Origin: Brevibacillus aydinogluensis
GTDB lineage: Bacteria > Bacillota > Bacilli > Brevibacillales > Brevibacillaceae
DNA: 64,000 nt
Strand: one strand, 5' to 3'
Assembly: GCF_031954365.1 (NCBI RefSeq)
Contig: NZ_JAUSVZ010000005.1
Shown: one piece after another, positions 52,715-60,477 of the stretch
Numbering within the stretch: position 1 is the stretch's first letter
Layout: each line of letters opens with the position of its first letter
Notes under the pieces: model-generated
What the model was told of the DNA's origin: nothing
The model's database searches: none
Seen by the model: only the letters and a program-made list of their open reading frames with translations
Translations under genes and position numbers: made by a program

Positions 52715-53719
52715 CTATGCAAGTTTGAACTGAATGCCCAACCTGGCCTGCCGAATGCTGTACTCCCTCTCAAGCAGCAGCGCTTCCGCTTCGGCCCGGC
52801 TGATTTCGACGAACCGGATCACATCCCCCGGCTTGGTCTGGGCGATGAGCGGCAGATCGACACTGGCAATCTGGGCGATTTTCGGATAGCCGCCCGTCGT
52901 CTGCCGGTCGGCCAGCAGCACGATGGGCTTGCCCTCGGCCGGGACTTGCACAGTGCCAAACGACACGGCTTCGGAGATCAGCTCCGTCTGCGAGACGAGC
53001 GACAAGACAGGTCCCTCCAGCCTGTAGCCCATTCGGTCCGATTGCGGTGAGATCCGAAACGCCTGCGAAAAAAATGCCTCCTGACTCGCTTCTGTAAACC
53101 AGTCCCACTGACTGCCGCGCATGGCCCGTATTACTGGCGATGAATCGTATGCCGGCAGCAGTTCCGGTCCGATCCCCCACTCTGCCGGAACAAATGCCCC
53201 CTCCTCCGCGTGCGAGCGCAAGTGGCGGATCATCAACGCCGACTGTTCCGGAAGCGGCCCGGCTTTCAAAACGTCTCCGGCACGAAGCGGCCGCCCCTCA
53301 TGACCGCCGATACCGGCCCGCAAGTATGTAGAGCGGCTGTTCATCACCACCGGCACCTGTATCCCTCCGGCCACAGCCAGGTAACTGCGCGCCCCGGCAC
53401 GGCAGCCGCCTGACTCCAGGACGGCGCCCTTTTTTACCCACACCGGCTTCCACAGCGGCACGGGAACGCCGGCGATCGTGGGCGACAAATCGGCGCCGCA
53501 AATGGCGATCAGCGCGTCCTCCGTAAATTCGAGGGCCGGTCCGATCAGCGTCATTTCCAGCGTGGCGTCTGCGTCGCAGTTGCCCACCAGCAGATTGGCG
53601 GCCCGGTGGGCAACTTGGTCCATCGCCCCGCTTACGATCACGCCGTGTTTTTGATACCCGTAACGCCCAGCATCCTGGACCGTTGTCAGCAGTCCGGGGC
53701 GAATGACGCGTATCGTCAT
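52715..53719 (-). CDS. pxpC: 5-oxoprolinase subunit PxpC (KipA, biotin-dependent carboxyltransferase-like fold)
   Basis: A 334-residue subunit of PxpABC. It starts MTIRVIRPGLLTTVQDAGRYGYQKHGV and continues with GAMDQVAHRAANLLVGN, typical of KipA/urea-amidolyase-like domains; YLAVAGGIQVP and LLADRQTTGGYPKIAQI are further conserved blocks. The ATG at 53719 overlaps the pxpB stop (ATGA), implying coupling. Together with PxpB it forms the phosphorylation-active half of the enzyme. Confidence 0.94.
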   Translation of the reverse strand: MTIRVIRPGLLTTVQDAGRYGYQKHGVIVSGAMDQVAHRAANLLVGNCDADATLEMTLIGPALEFTEDALIAICGADLSPTIAGVPVPLWKPVWVKKGAVLESGGCRAGARSYLAVAGGIQVPVVMNSRSTYLRAGIGGHEGRPLRAGDVLKAGPLPEQSALMIRHLRSHAEEGAFVPAEWGIGPELLPAYDSSPVIRAMRGSQWDWFTEASQEAFFSQAFRISPQSDRMGYRLEGPVLSLVSQTELISEAVSFGTVQVPAEGKPIVLLADRQTTGGYPKIAQIASVDLPLIAQTKPGDVIRFVEISRAEAEALLLEREYSIRQARLGIQFKLA

Positions 53720-54459
53720 GCCGATCCCTCCTCGTATGCGCGAAATTCCTCTTCCGTTATGGGCACAAACTGGACGCGATCCCCTGCCTGCAGCAGGCTG
53801 GGCGGATCTGCTTCCGGACGGAACAGCTTCAGCGGCGTGCGGCCGATGATCTGCCAACCGCCCGGCGTTTCCAGCGGATAGATGCCAGTCTGCTTGCCGG
53901 CGATACCGACAGAACCTGCCGGAATGGACAGGCGGGGTGACTGTCTCCGCGGTGTGGCGATTTTTTCCGGCATCCCCCCGATATAGGGAAATCCGGGGGC
54001 AAATCCGATCATGTACACCTGGTAATCGCCAGAGGCGTGCGTTTCAATCACTTCCTGCTCCGTCAGGTTGTTGTGGCGGGCCACTTCCCCGAGGTCGGGG
54101 CCCATTTCGCCCCCGTATAGGACGGGAATCTTGACCAACCGGCCGCTGACAGGGGCTGTTTGCCCCAGATTGTTCAGCCTTTCGCGAATCTGCCCGCAGA
54201 ACCATTCATAGGGTGAAAACGGCTGACGGCTTTCTCCGTCCATCCGCTGCCGTCCCTTGTATCGCTCGTACAACTGGAAGGGGTCGTAAAACACCGTGAC
54301 AGTAACATAAGCGGGGATGTATTCCACCATGCCGGGCAGCGGCTCCTGCTCCAGCGATGCGGAAAATTGCATCACCTGGCTGTGAATGTGCGGGTCAATG
54401 CTTGTCCCGAAGCGGACGACCACGGCGTGATCGCCGAGCGGTTCCAGACGTACCTTCAT
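53716..54459 (-). CDS. pxpB: 5-oxoprolinase subunit PxpB (KipI)
   Basis: A 247-residue subunit of PxpABC, homologous to KipI, the inhibitor of the sporulation kinase KinA in B. subtilis. Blocks present are LEPLGDHAVVVRFG at the start, VEYIPAYVTVTVFYDP, GFAPGFPYIGGMPEKIATPR, and IPAGSVGIAGKQTGIYPLETPGGW near the end. ATG 54459 follows AGGAGGGAATCGGC and overlaps the stop of the small IclR-like ORF upstream, so its translation is probably linked to that ORF. A dual role in 5-oxoproline metabolism and sporulation timing is possible. Confidence 0.94.
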   Translation of the reverse strand: MKVRLEPLGDHAVVVRFGTSIDPHIHSQVMQFSASLEQEPLPGMVEYIPAYVTVTVFYDPFQLYERYKGRQRMDGESRQPFSPYEWFCGQIRERLNNLGQTAPVSGRLVKIPVLYGGEMGPDLGEVARHNNLTEQEVIETHASGDYQVYMIGFAPGFPYIGGMPEKIATPRRQSPRLSIPAGSVGIAGKQTGIYPLETPGGWQIIGRTPLKLFRPEADPPSLLQAGDRVQFVPITEEEFRAYEEGSA

Positions 54460-54614
54460 CGCCGATTCCCTCCTGACGGTTGTCGCCATGCCAGTCCGTG
54501 TCCGCACATGTTCGGGTGAACGGCATGTTCGACCGTTTCCGACAGGTGCTGGCGGGCGAGAAACAGCTGAAGCAGGTCCGCCGCCTTGTGGACCGATTTG
54601 TTGATGTCCGACAA
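54456..54614 (-). pseudogene. Truncated IclR-type regulator (KipR-like N-terminal stump)
   Basis: A 52-codon ORF from TTG 54614 to TGA 54456-54458. Its first 21 residues, SDINKSVHKAADLLQLFLAR, resemble the N-terminus of IclR/KipR regulators (the KSVxKAxDLLxLF pattern leading into the HTH). The sequence then departs from the family and stops, so the recognition helix and ligand domain are missing. GGAGGGTGA precedes the TTG, and the stop overlaps the pxpB start (ATGA), so it can still be translated. It may be a leftover of kipR, which lies at the other end of the same operon in B. subtilis, or a reshaped leader ORF. Confidence 0.5.
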
Positions 54615-54627
54615 TCCTCACCCTCCG

Positions 54628-54704
54628 TTCCGATATTCGGAATTTTTGTTCCGTTTTCGTTTTTTTTGTTTTTCATTATACGACAATTTTCAATCCGTAT
54701 ACAA
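54628..54704 (-). promoter_or_regulatory. Promoter and palindromic operator of the 5-oxoproline operon
   Basis: On the minus strand TTGTAT (54704-54699), an 18-bp spacer and a perfect TATAAT (54680-54675) form the promoter. Between it and the ribosome binding site lies the palindrome TTCCGA-TAT-TCGGAA (54628-54642), a pattern like IclR-family operators. Repression by a regulator encoded elsewhere would be expected. Confidence 0.65.
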
Positions 54705-54723
54705 TCACGAATTTTCCGTTAAT

Positions 54724-54771
54724 AAAAACGTCCGCAAGCTGCTTGCCGTCGATCCGACAAGGCTTGCGGAC
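54724..54771 (-). terminator. Terminator of the tandem PBP4 gene
   Basis: GTCCGCAAGC (54730-54739) and GCTTGCGGAC (54762-54771) form a perfect 10-bp stem; on the minus strand it runs into TTTTTATT. Confidence 0.85.
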
Positions 54772-54828
54772 TTCCTGACATCCGTCAGCTTTAAGTGGTC
54801 TGTCAGCTATGGTGAAGTCGCCAGCTTT

Positions 54829-57729
54829 TCATTGGTCCTCTTGAAATGAGGCGAGCGCAATGGCGATCTGATCCTGGATGTCTGTAAAGGTTTTGCTGCC
54901 TTTTGCGTACCCGTTCAGCAGGATGGAGAACGCCAGCTTCTTGCCGTCCTGGGTGGTCACGTAGCCGGACAGGCAGTTCACGCCTGTCATCGAGCCTGTC
55001 TTGGCGTGTACGTTCTGTTCGGCTGCCGTTCCCTTCATCCGGTTTTGCAGCGTTCCGTCCACGCCGGCCACCGCCAGGGAGTCGTAGTACATCTCGAAGG
55101 TCTCCTGCCTGCTCATTCCCTCCAACACTGACAGGACGTGACGGGCGGAGATGAGGTTGTAGCGGGTCAGACCGGAGCCGTCCACCATGTCAAAATTGGT
55201 GCGGCCTCCAAGCGATTGAACAGTATCACTCACGACCTTCACACCGGCTACAGCGCTGCCCTCCTCCCCTTTGACCGCACCCAGTGTTTTTAACAGCATC
55301 TCGGCGTAGAAGTTGTCGCTTTTCTTGTTGAGATAGGAGACGATCTCCCGCAGCGGCTGCGACGCAAACTCCGTCCACTTGACCGCCTGAGCGGGAACAG
55401 TTCCTGCTAATACCTTACCGCTGCCGGCGAAGGTGATTCCTTCCTTTTCCAGCACCTCCCGCAGGACTGTGCCGAAGTACAAGGCAGGCTCTTCCACCGG
55501 TACCCGTTCGTAGTCGCCTGCCGTTCCCAGCGGCAGGTTTCCGGTGACGTGAATCGTGTTCGTTCCACGTTCGCGCGTGATGGCAAAGGTGTTTTCCTCA
55601 CCGGCTGAGACCGTTTTCGCTTCGTTGATGATCTTGACGTACGCGGTCTTGGGCAGCAGATTTACCTGAACCGCTTCTCCCGCTTTCGCACCCGGCTGGT
55701 ACTCCACCATGACCGTGCCGCGGTTGAGGGACAGCGCGCCGATCAGCGGATTGTAGTAGTAGCTCTCGTCGTCCCAGGCCCAGCCGAGGCCGAGCCGCTG
55801 GTCATCAAAATAGCTGTCGTCCAGCACCAGATTGCCATTAATCCGCTTGATGCCCTGCGCTTTCAGCCAGCCGGCGATTTCTTCGACGGAAACGCCTTCC
55901 TGCACCTTCAGACGGTCCTCCGTGTGCAAGGTGGGATCGCCGTAGCCCTTGACATACAGATCGCCGTTCAGCACGCCGTTTTTCGGCAAGGGCGCCGATC
56001 CATACAGCTCCGTTTTAAATGTATACCCACTCCCCAACTGGAGGAGACTCGCCGCTGATGTCAGCAGTTTCAAATTGGAGGCCGGTGTCATCAACGTATC
56101 CGCGTTGCGCTCGTACCAGACAGCGTCGTCTCCTTTATCGTCCAGCGACTTGACGATCACGCCGGCGGTGATACCGGACTGGTCGGCAGCGTCGAGGATC
56201 GGGTCCAACAGCGCAGAGAGCTTGTAGGTGGCGGGCTCCTGCGCCTCGTATTTGTCCGGGGGGGCAAGCTCCGGGTACTGGGTCAGCAGGATCGCGAGCT
56301 GGTCCTGCAGATCGCGGGCGTACTTTGATTTGTAGATGCCATTGATCAGGATGGAAAACGCCAGCTTGTGGCCGTTTTTGGCTGTGGCGTAGCCGGACAG
56401 GCTGTTTACGCCGCCCATCGAGCCGGTCTTGGCGATGACGTTCCGCTCCGCCGGGGTTCCCTGCAGACGGTTTTTCAAGGTGCCGTCCACACCGGCGATC
56501 GGCAGGGACGTTTCCAGCGCATCCCGATACTCCTGCTCCTGCACGAAGGCGAGCAGTTTGACCATCTGCTCGGCGGTGATCCAGTTGAAGCGAGACAGGC
56601 CGGAACCGTCCACCTGTTGATAACCGGCGTCTATACCTGCCCGCTTCAGCACGTCGGCGACCACTTCGCTCCCCGCTTTGCTGCTGCCCTCTCCTTTTTG
56701 CGTCGCCCCAAGCGTCTTCAAAAACATCTCGGCGTAGAAGTTGTCGCTCTCCTTGTTCAGTTCCACGAGCAGCTCGGACAGCGGTTTGGACAGGTGGGTG
56801 TAGAGCGCGACGCCCGTAGTGACCGTGGTTTTGGCCGTTTTCGCCTGGGGACGCAGTTTGATCCCGGCGGCAGCCAACTGCCGCTTCCACACATCGGCAA
56901 CAAACAGGGCGGGGTCTTCCATCGTCACGTCTTCCTGGTAGGGCTTGGCCTGAATGCCGATCATTCCGGAAAAGACGACCGTATTTGTGCCGCGCGGCCG
57001 CTCTACACTGATGTTGCTTGTGGTGCCCTCGACCGTTTTCAGTTTGTTTACCAACCGGATGTAGGACGTATCCGGCTCCATCGTCAACGTCGGTGCCTCT
57101 CCCGCTTGTTTCGCCGGCGTGACTGTTACAGTGATGCTGTTCTTATGTACCGCTAGTGCGCTTATTTGGGCACTGTAGCCGTATGGCTCGTCATCCCACA
57201 TCCAGCCGATGCCGAGGCGGGTGTCATCGAAATAGCTGTCGTCTACCAAAAGATCGCCGTTTATCTGGGTCAGCCCCTTCTCCTTCAGCGCGGCCGCGAT
57301 ACGCTGCAAGTCTTCGACGGACAGCCCGGGGTTCCCATACCCCTTTAGGATCAGGTCGCCATTGAGCACGCCGCTTGGCAGCAGCTTGCCCGCAGCGTAC
57401 ACCTCCGTCTTCCATTGGTAATCGGGGCCCAGTCTGTCCAGCGCCGCGACAGAGGTAAAGAGCTTCAAGTTGGACGCGGGCACGTACGTTCGGTGGGCGT
57501 TGTGCCGGTACAGATACGCCTTTTCCTGCAAATCGTATACGGCGATGCCGGCGTGAAGACCGATGCTGTTCTCGTCACGGGCCAGATCGGCCAGCAGTTT
57601 TTCGATGTGGGCTGTCAGCGGGTCGGCTGCGGTTGCTGCCTTTTGGGCAAAGGCCGGTACCGCCGCAACATTCAGCAGCAACAGCAGCGTCAGCAGCCAC
57701 ATCCCTATGCGTTTGTGTAACTGATTCAT
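54829..57729 (-). CDS. Double-length D-alanyl-D-alanine carboxypeptidase/endopeptidase (two tandem PBP4/S13 domains)
   Basis: A 966-residue exported protein: signal peptide, then two complete S13 (DacB/PBP4-type) penicillin-binding domains in one chain. First domain: S86-N-L-K89 in PASNLKLF, SDN in KESDNFYAEM, and KTG at Lys434 in AKTGSMGG. Second domain: S551-N-L-K554 in PASNLKLL, SDN in KKSDNFYAEM, and KTG at Lys910 in AKTGSMTG. Both also share the DDSYFDDxRLGxGW block. All catalytic residues are intact in both halves. Single-domain PBP4s are about 450-500 residues. It should trim or cut peptidoglycan cross-links outside the membrane; no membrane anchor is seen at the C-terminus. Confidence 0.9.
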   Translation of the reverse strand: MNQLHKRIGMWLLTLLLLLNVAAVPAFAQKAATAADPLTAHIEKLLADLARDENSIGLHAGIAVYDLQEKAYLYRHNAHRTYVPASNLKLFTSVAALDRLGPDYQWKTEVYAAGKLLPSGVLNGDLILKGYGNPGLSVEDLQRIAAALKEKGLTQINGDLLVDDSYFDDTRLGIGWMWDDEPYGYSAQISALAVHKNSITVTVTPAKQAGEAPTLTMEPDTSYIRLVNKLKTVEGTTSNISVERPRGTNTVVFSGMIGIQAKPYQEDVTMEDPALFVADVWKRQLAAAGIKLRPQAKTAKTTVTTGVALYTHLSKPLSELLVELNKESDNFYAEMFLKTLGATQKGEGSSKAGSEVVADVLKRAGIDAGYQQVDGSGLSRFNWITAEQMVKLLAFVQEQEYRDALETSLPIAGVDGTLKNRLQGTPAERNVIAKTGSMGGVNSLSGYATAKNGHKLAFSILINGIYKSKYARDLQDQLAILLTQYPELAPPDKYEAQEPATYKLSALLDPILDAADQSGITAGVIVKSLDDKGDDAVWYERNADTLMTPASNLKLLTSAASLLQLGSGYTFKTELYGSAPLPKNGVLNGDLYVKGYGDPTLHTEDRLKVQEGVSVEEIAGWLKAQGIKRINGNLVLDDSYFDDQRLGLGWAWDDESYYYNPLIGALSLNRGTVMVEYQPGAKAGEAVQVNLLPKTAYVKIINEAKTVSAGEENTFAITRERGTNTIHVTGNLPLGTAGDYERVPVEEPALYFGTVLREVLEKEGITFAGSGKVLAGTVPAQAVKWTEFASQPLREIVSYLNKKSDNFYAEMLLKTLGAVKGEEGSAVAGVKVVSDTVQSLGGRTNFDMVDGSGLTRYNLISARHVLSVLEGMSRQETFEMYYDSLAVAGVDGTLQNRMKGTAAEQNVHAKTGSMTGVNCLSGYVTTQDGKKLAFSILLNGYAKGSKTFTDIQDQIAIALASFQEDQ

Positions 57730-57984
57730 AATACCCTCCTTCTCCTAGTGTAGTGCCAGATTGAAAAATCTAGCAGACCTATGTACCATAATACCATTTT
57801 GCAAAATTTTCCGAAATATCATACCGGCAACAAAGGGGCAGTTTCTCTTGCAGCATTGTATCCCCCGTGTGGCATGGGCGGCCTATTTTTTGAAAACAGG
57901 TAGTTGTCTAGGAGTTCACACCTCGTCCCGACATAGGATATACAGGCATTAACTCAACAAACGTACACGTGGAGGGGTGAAGAG

Positions 57985-59148
57985 GTGCGCATCCTGGTTG
58001 TTTGTCCAGAGCAACTGCCGGTCCCCCCGATCAAAGGCGGCTCCGTCGAATCCGTCACGTACAACATTTTCAAGCGCATGGCGCAAAGCGAAAAGGTCGT
58101 GCTGCTCAGCCGCAGCCATCCCCGCTTGCCGAGCGTCAGCCGGTACGTCGGCGGCAACCTTCAGGTGATCCGCGTCCCCAGCAGCAGGCCGTTCGCCTAC
58201 CTGCGCGCCGCGCTGCGCAAAGTGGCGGGACAGTCGTTTGACATCATCCAGATTGAGAATCGGCCGCGATTTGTTCCGTTTGTGCGACAGGCGTTCCCCC
58301 ATACGCCGATCATTCTGTCGCTCCACTCGCTTACATTCATGTCTCGCTTGACCCTGCCGCAGGCCAATGCGATCCTCCGTCAGGTGAACGGCATCACGTC
58401 CGTATCGTCGTTTGTCACCAACACGATGAAACGGCGCTATCCCGCCCACGCCCACAAATTCCGCACCGCGATTCCCGGAGTGGACGCGGTAAAATTCCGT
58501 CCGTGGCCGGCCGCGGCGAAACTGCGTCTGCGGAGACGCATGGGATTGGCCGGGAGTTTCAATGTTCTGTTCGTCGGACGAATCGTCAGAGGCAAGGGAC
58601 TGCATACCCTGATCCGCTCCGTCGCTCAGTTGAAACGGCGCATACCCAACATCCGCCTGGTGGCTGTCGGCGCCTCCTGGCCAGGCGTGAGGCGGCAGAC
58701 GCCATACATGCGGTACGTTCGCAATCTGTCCAAGCGCCTGCGCGTCCCTGTCCGCTTCACGGGCTACGTGCCGCCTTCCCGGGTGCACCAGATGTTCCAG
58801 CTCGGAGATGTCTTTGTCTGCCCCACCCTGTTTCGCGAAGGCCTGGCCACCGTCAACACCGAAGCGATGGCATCCGGCATCCCCGTTGTGGCTTCCAATC
58901 GCGGCGGGATACGGGAAGTTGTCATACACGGACACAGCGGCCTGCTGGTCAACCAGGCCAACAGCCCGGCCGCTTTTGCCCGCGCCATCGCCCGCATCCG
59001 CAACAATCCGGCACTGCGCAGACGGCTGATTGCCAACGGCAGGACGAGGGTCCGCTCCTCTTTCAACTGGTACGGTACAGTCCGCCGACTAAAAGCGCAT
59101 TACCAGGATGTCCGTTCAGCAGCCTCGTCGTCCAAAAAAAGCCACTGA
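57985..59148 (+). CDS. Family 4 glycosyltransferase (CotSA/GT-B-like)
   Basis: A 387-residue GT-B protein. The N-terminal acceptor lobe starts MRILVVCPEQLPVPPIKGG with VESVTYNI, and the C-terminal donor lobe has FVGRIVRGKGLHTLIRSV and the EGLATVNTEAMASGIPVVASNRGGIREVV nucleotide-sugar motif (ExxxxxxxE). Length and style match CotSA, a spore-coat protein of B. subtilis, and the Lys/Arg/Ser-rich C-terminus fits that idea. The GTG start follows GGAGGGGTGA. CATAGGATATAC near 57931 is reminiscent of a SigK -10 element. A spore or surface glycan role is likely but not proven. Confidence 0.82.
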   Translation: MRILVVCPEQLPVPPIKGGSVESVTYNIFKRMAQSEKVVLLSRSHPRLPSVSRYVGGNLQVIRVPSSRPFAYLRAALRKVAGQSFDIIQIENRPRFVPFVRQAFPHTPIILSLHSLTFMSRLTLPQANAILRQVNGITSVSSFVTNTMKRRYPAHAHKFRTAIPGVDAVKFRPWPAAAKLRLRRRMGLAGSFNVLFVGRIVRGKGLHTLIRSVAQLKRRIPNIRLVAVGASWPGVRRQTPYMRYVRNLSKRLRVPVRFTGYVPPSRVHQMFQLGDVFVCPTLFREGLATVNTEAMASGIPVVASNRGGIREVVIHGHSGLLVNQANSPAAFARAIARIRNNPALRRRLIANGRTRVRSSFNWYGTVRRLKAHYQDVRSAASSSKKSH

Positions 59149-59167
59149 CCGGCGTCAGTGGCTTCAT
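59140..59167 (+). terminator. Terminator overlapping the glycosyltransferase stop codon
   Basis: AGCCACTGAC (59140-59149) pairs perfectly with GTCAGTGGCT (59154-59163); the TGA stop lies in the left arm. A weak T-rich tail follows. Confidence 0.75.
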
Positions 59168-59183
59168 TGTTGTTCCCGTTTAT

Positions 59184-59297
59184 TCAAAACATGATCATGT
59201 ACATGTAAATGGCGACGGACAGCGTACAAATCAACACACTGCCGACAAACGTCCAGATAATCAGCTTATTGTAGCGATCTTCGCGATTGTCGTTCAT
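59184..59297 (-). CDS. Small single-pass membrane peptide (37 residues)
   Basis: The ORF runs from ATG 59297 to TGA 59184-59186 on the minus strand. It has a charged N-terminus (MNDNREDRYNK) and one hydrophobic helix (LIIWTFVGSVLICTLSVAIY) ending in a methionine-rich tail. AAGGAGA lies 7-8 nt before the ATG. A hydrophilic start and single helix with a strong ribosome binding site support a genuine small protein rather than noise. Family and function are unknown; it lies between the glycosyltransferase and the thiamine operon with its own terminator on either side. Confidence 0.65.
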   Translation of the reverse strand: MNDNREDRYNKLIIWTFVGSVLICTLSVAIYMYMIMF

Positions 59298-59380
59298 CAA
59301 AACGTCTCCTTGTCCTGATTTCCCCTTTCCATTATAAGACCATTGTCAGCAAAAAGGAAAGGGGGTGTGCAGGATAAAAG

Positions 59381-59413
59381 CAAGCCCAAACGCGTGTTGA
59401 ACGTTTGGGCTTG
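59381..59413. terminator. Bidirectional terminator of the thiamine salvage operon
   Basis: CAAGCCCAAACG (59381-59392) and CGTTTGGGCTTG (59402-59413) form a perfect 12-bp stem; on the minus strand it is followed by CTTTTATCC. Confidence 0.8.
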
Positions 59414-59427
59414 TTCGTTATCTTCAA

Positions 59428-60462
59428 CTACTTCAACAGATTGCGCATGACGTCGTCCACCTTGACGTCGTTTGTGATCAGCTTCTCTTGTTTCATCCAG
59501 TCGATCAGCTTCTGCCAGGATTCGGCCGTCTGGGTGCCGAACGGCTGGTCGCCCGCGTCCATCAGCGGCAGCAAGATGTCCAGGCTCTTTGTTTCCACAT
59601 CTTGATCCAGCGGGAACTCTTTGGCCTGTTTGTCCAAGAGGAGCTGGAGCGCTTCCGCCTTGTGGTTCTTCACGTATTCCTGTCCTTTGGCAGCCGCCCG
59701 CAGGAACGCCTCCAGCGCCTGCTGCTTTTTGCCCAAGGTCTCGTCGCTGGTGGCTATAACCAGCTCATAGTAGGAAGGAACGCCGTAGTCGCTGGGCTTG
59801 ATAACGTTGACGGGCACGCCATTTTTCTCCAGGATCAACTGTTCGTGGTTGATATAGCCGCCCACTACCGCATCCACTTGTTTCGCTGTGAGCGCCGGGA
59901 TGATGTCAAAGCCGATGTTGGTAAAACTGAGCTTGGAATCGTCCGCGCCCGTATGCTTCAGCACAGTGCGGACGATCGACTCGTCCAGCGGAATGGACGG
60001 ATAGCCAATGTTTTTGCCAACCAGCTTTTCCGGCGTGTCCAAACCGCTGTCCTTGCGCGTCATGATCACGTTCAGCGGCTCGCGCACGAGCGCCGCGATG
60101 GAGACGACCGGAATGTCTTCGGAACGAGCCTGCACCACCTGCGGCTGGTAGCTGATGGCCAAGTCCACCTTGCCGACCGCCACCATTTTCAGCGGGTCGT
60201 TGGTGTCCGATGGCATTTGCAGGTGGACGTTCAGGTTTTCCTCACGAAAATAACCCTGTTCTTCTGCCGCGTAGAGGAACGAGTGCACGGCGTTTGGATA
60301 CCAGTCGAGCGCGATGGTCAGTTCGGTCGGCTCGCCTGTGCCCGCCGCCGGCTGATTGGCTTGCGGTGCCGTCTCGCTTCCTGTCGGGCTGCCGCACGCC
60401 GCCAGCCCGGCCGCCAGCGACAAGCTCATCAATGTCTTGGCCCATCTGGAATAACGTTTCAT
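59428..60462 (-). CDS. thiY: Thiamine-pyrimidine precursor ABC transporter substrate-binding lipoprotein
   Basis: A 344-residue lipoprotein: signal peptide ending in LAAC with Cys23 as the lipidated residue, then an Ala/Pro/Thr linker and an NMT1/THI5-like fold. LTIALDWYPNAVHSFLYAAEEQGYF is the characteristic first block and VDLAISYQPQVVQARSEDIPV another. ThiY binds N-formyl-4-amino-5-aminomethyl-2-methylpyrimidine from degraded thiamine. It is the last gene of the ylmB-tenA-thiZ-thiX-thiY operon. Confidence 0.93.
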   Translation of the reverse strand: MKRYSRWAKTLMSLSLAAGLAACGSPTGSETAPQANQPAAGTGEPTELTIALDWYPNAVHSFLYAAEEQGYFREENLNVHLQMPSDTNDPLKMVAVGKVDLAISYQPQVVQARSEDIPVVSIAALVREPLNVIMTRKDSGLDTPEKLVGKNIGYPSIPLDESIVRTVLKHTGADDSKLSFTNIGFDIIPALTAKQVDAVVGGYINHEQLILEKNGVPVNVIKPSDYGVPSYYELVIATSDETLGKKQQALEAFLRAAAKGQEYVKNHKAEALQLLLDKQAKEFPLDQDVETKSLDILLPLMDAGDQPFGTQTAESWQKLIDWMKQEKLITNDVKVDDVMRNLLK

Positions 60463-60477
60463 GGCTCAATATTCTCC

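Noticed and set aside
51312..52733. A 473-codon plus-strand ORF opposite pxpA and the YcsG-like gene
   Set aside because: It lies opposite two clearly homologous genes, has His/Arg/Gln-rich low-complexity composition and no RBS.
54395..54676. A 93-codon minus-strand ORF starting MKNKKNEN upstream of pxpB
   Set aside because: It starts next to the -10 box, is Thr/Arg/Ser-rich without RBS, and overlaps the better-supported 52-codon IclR-like frame.
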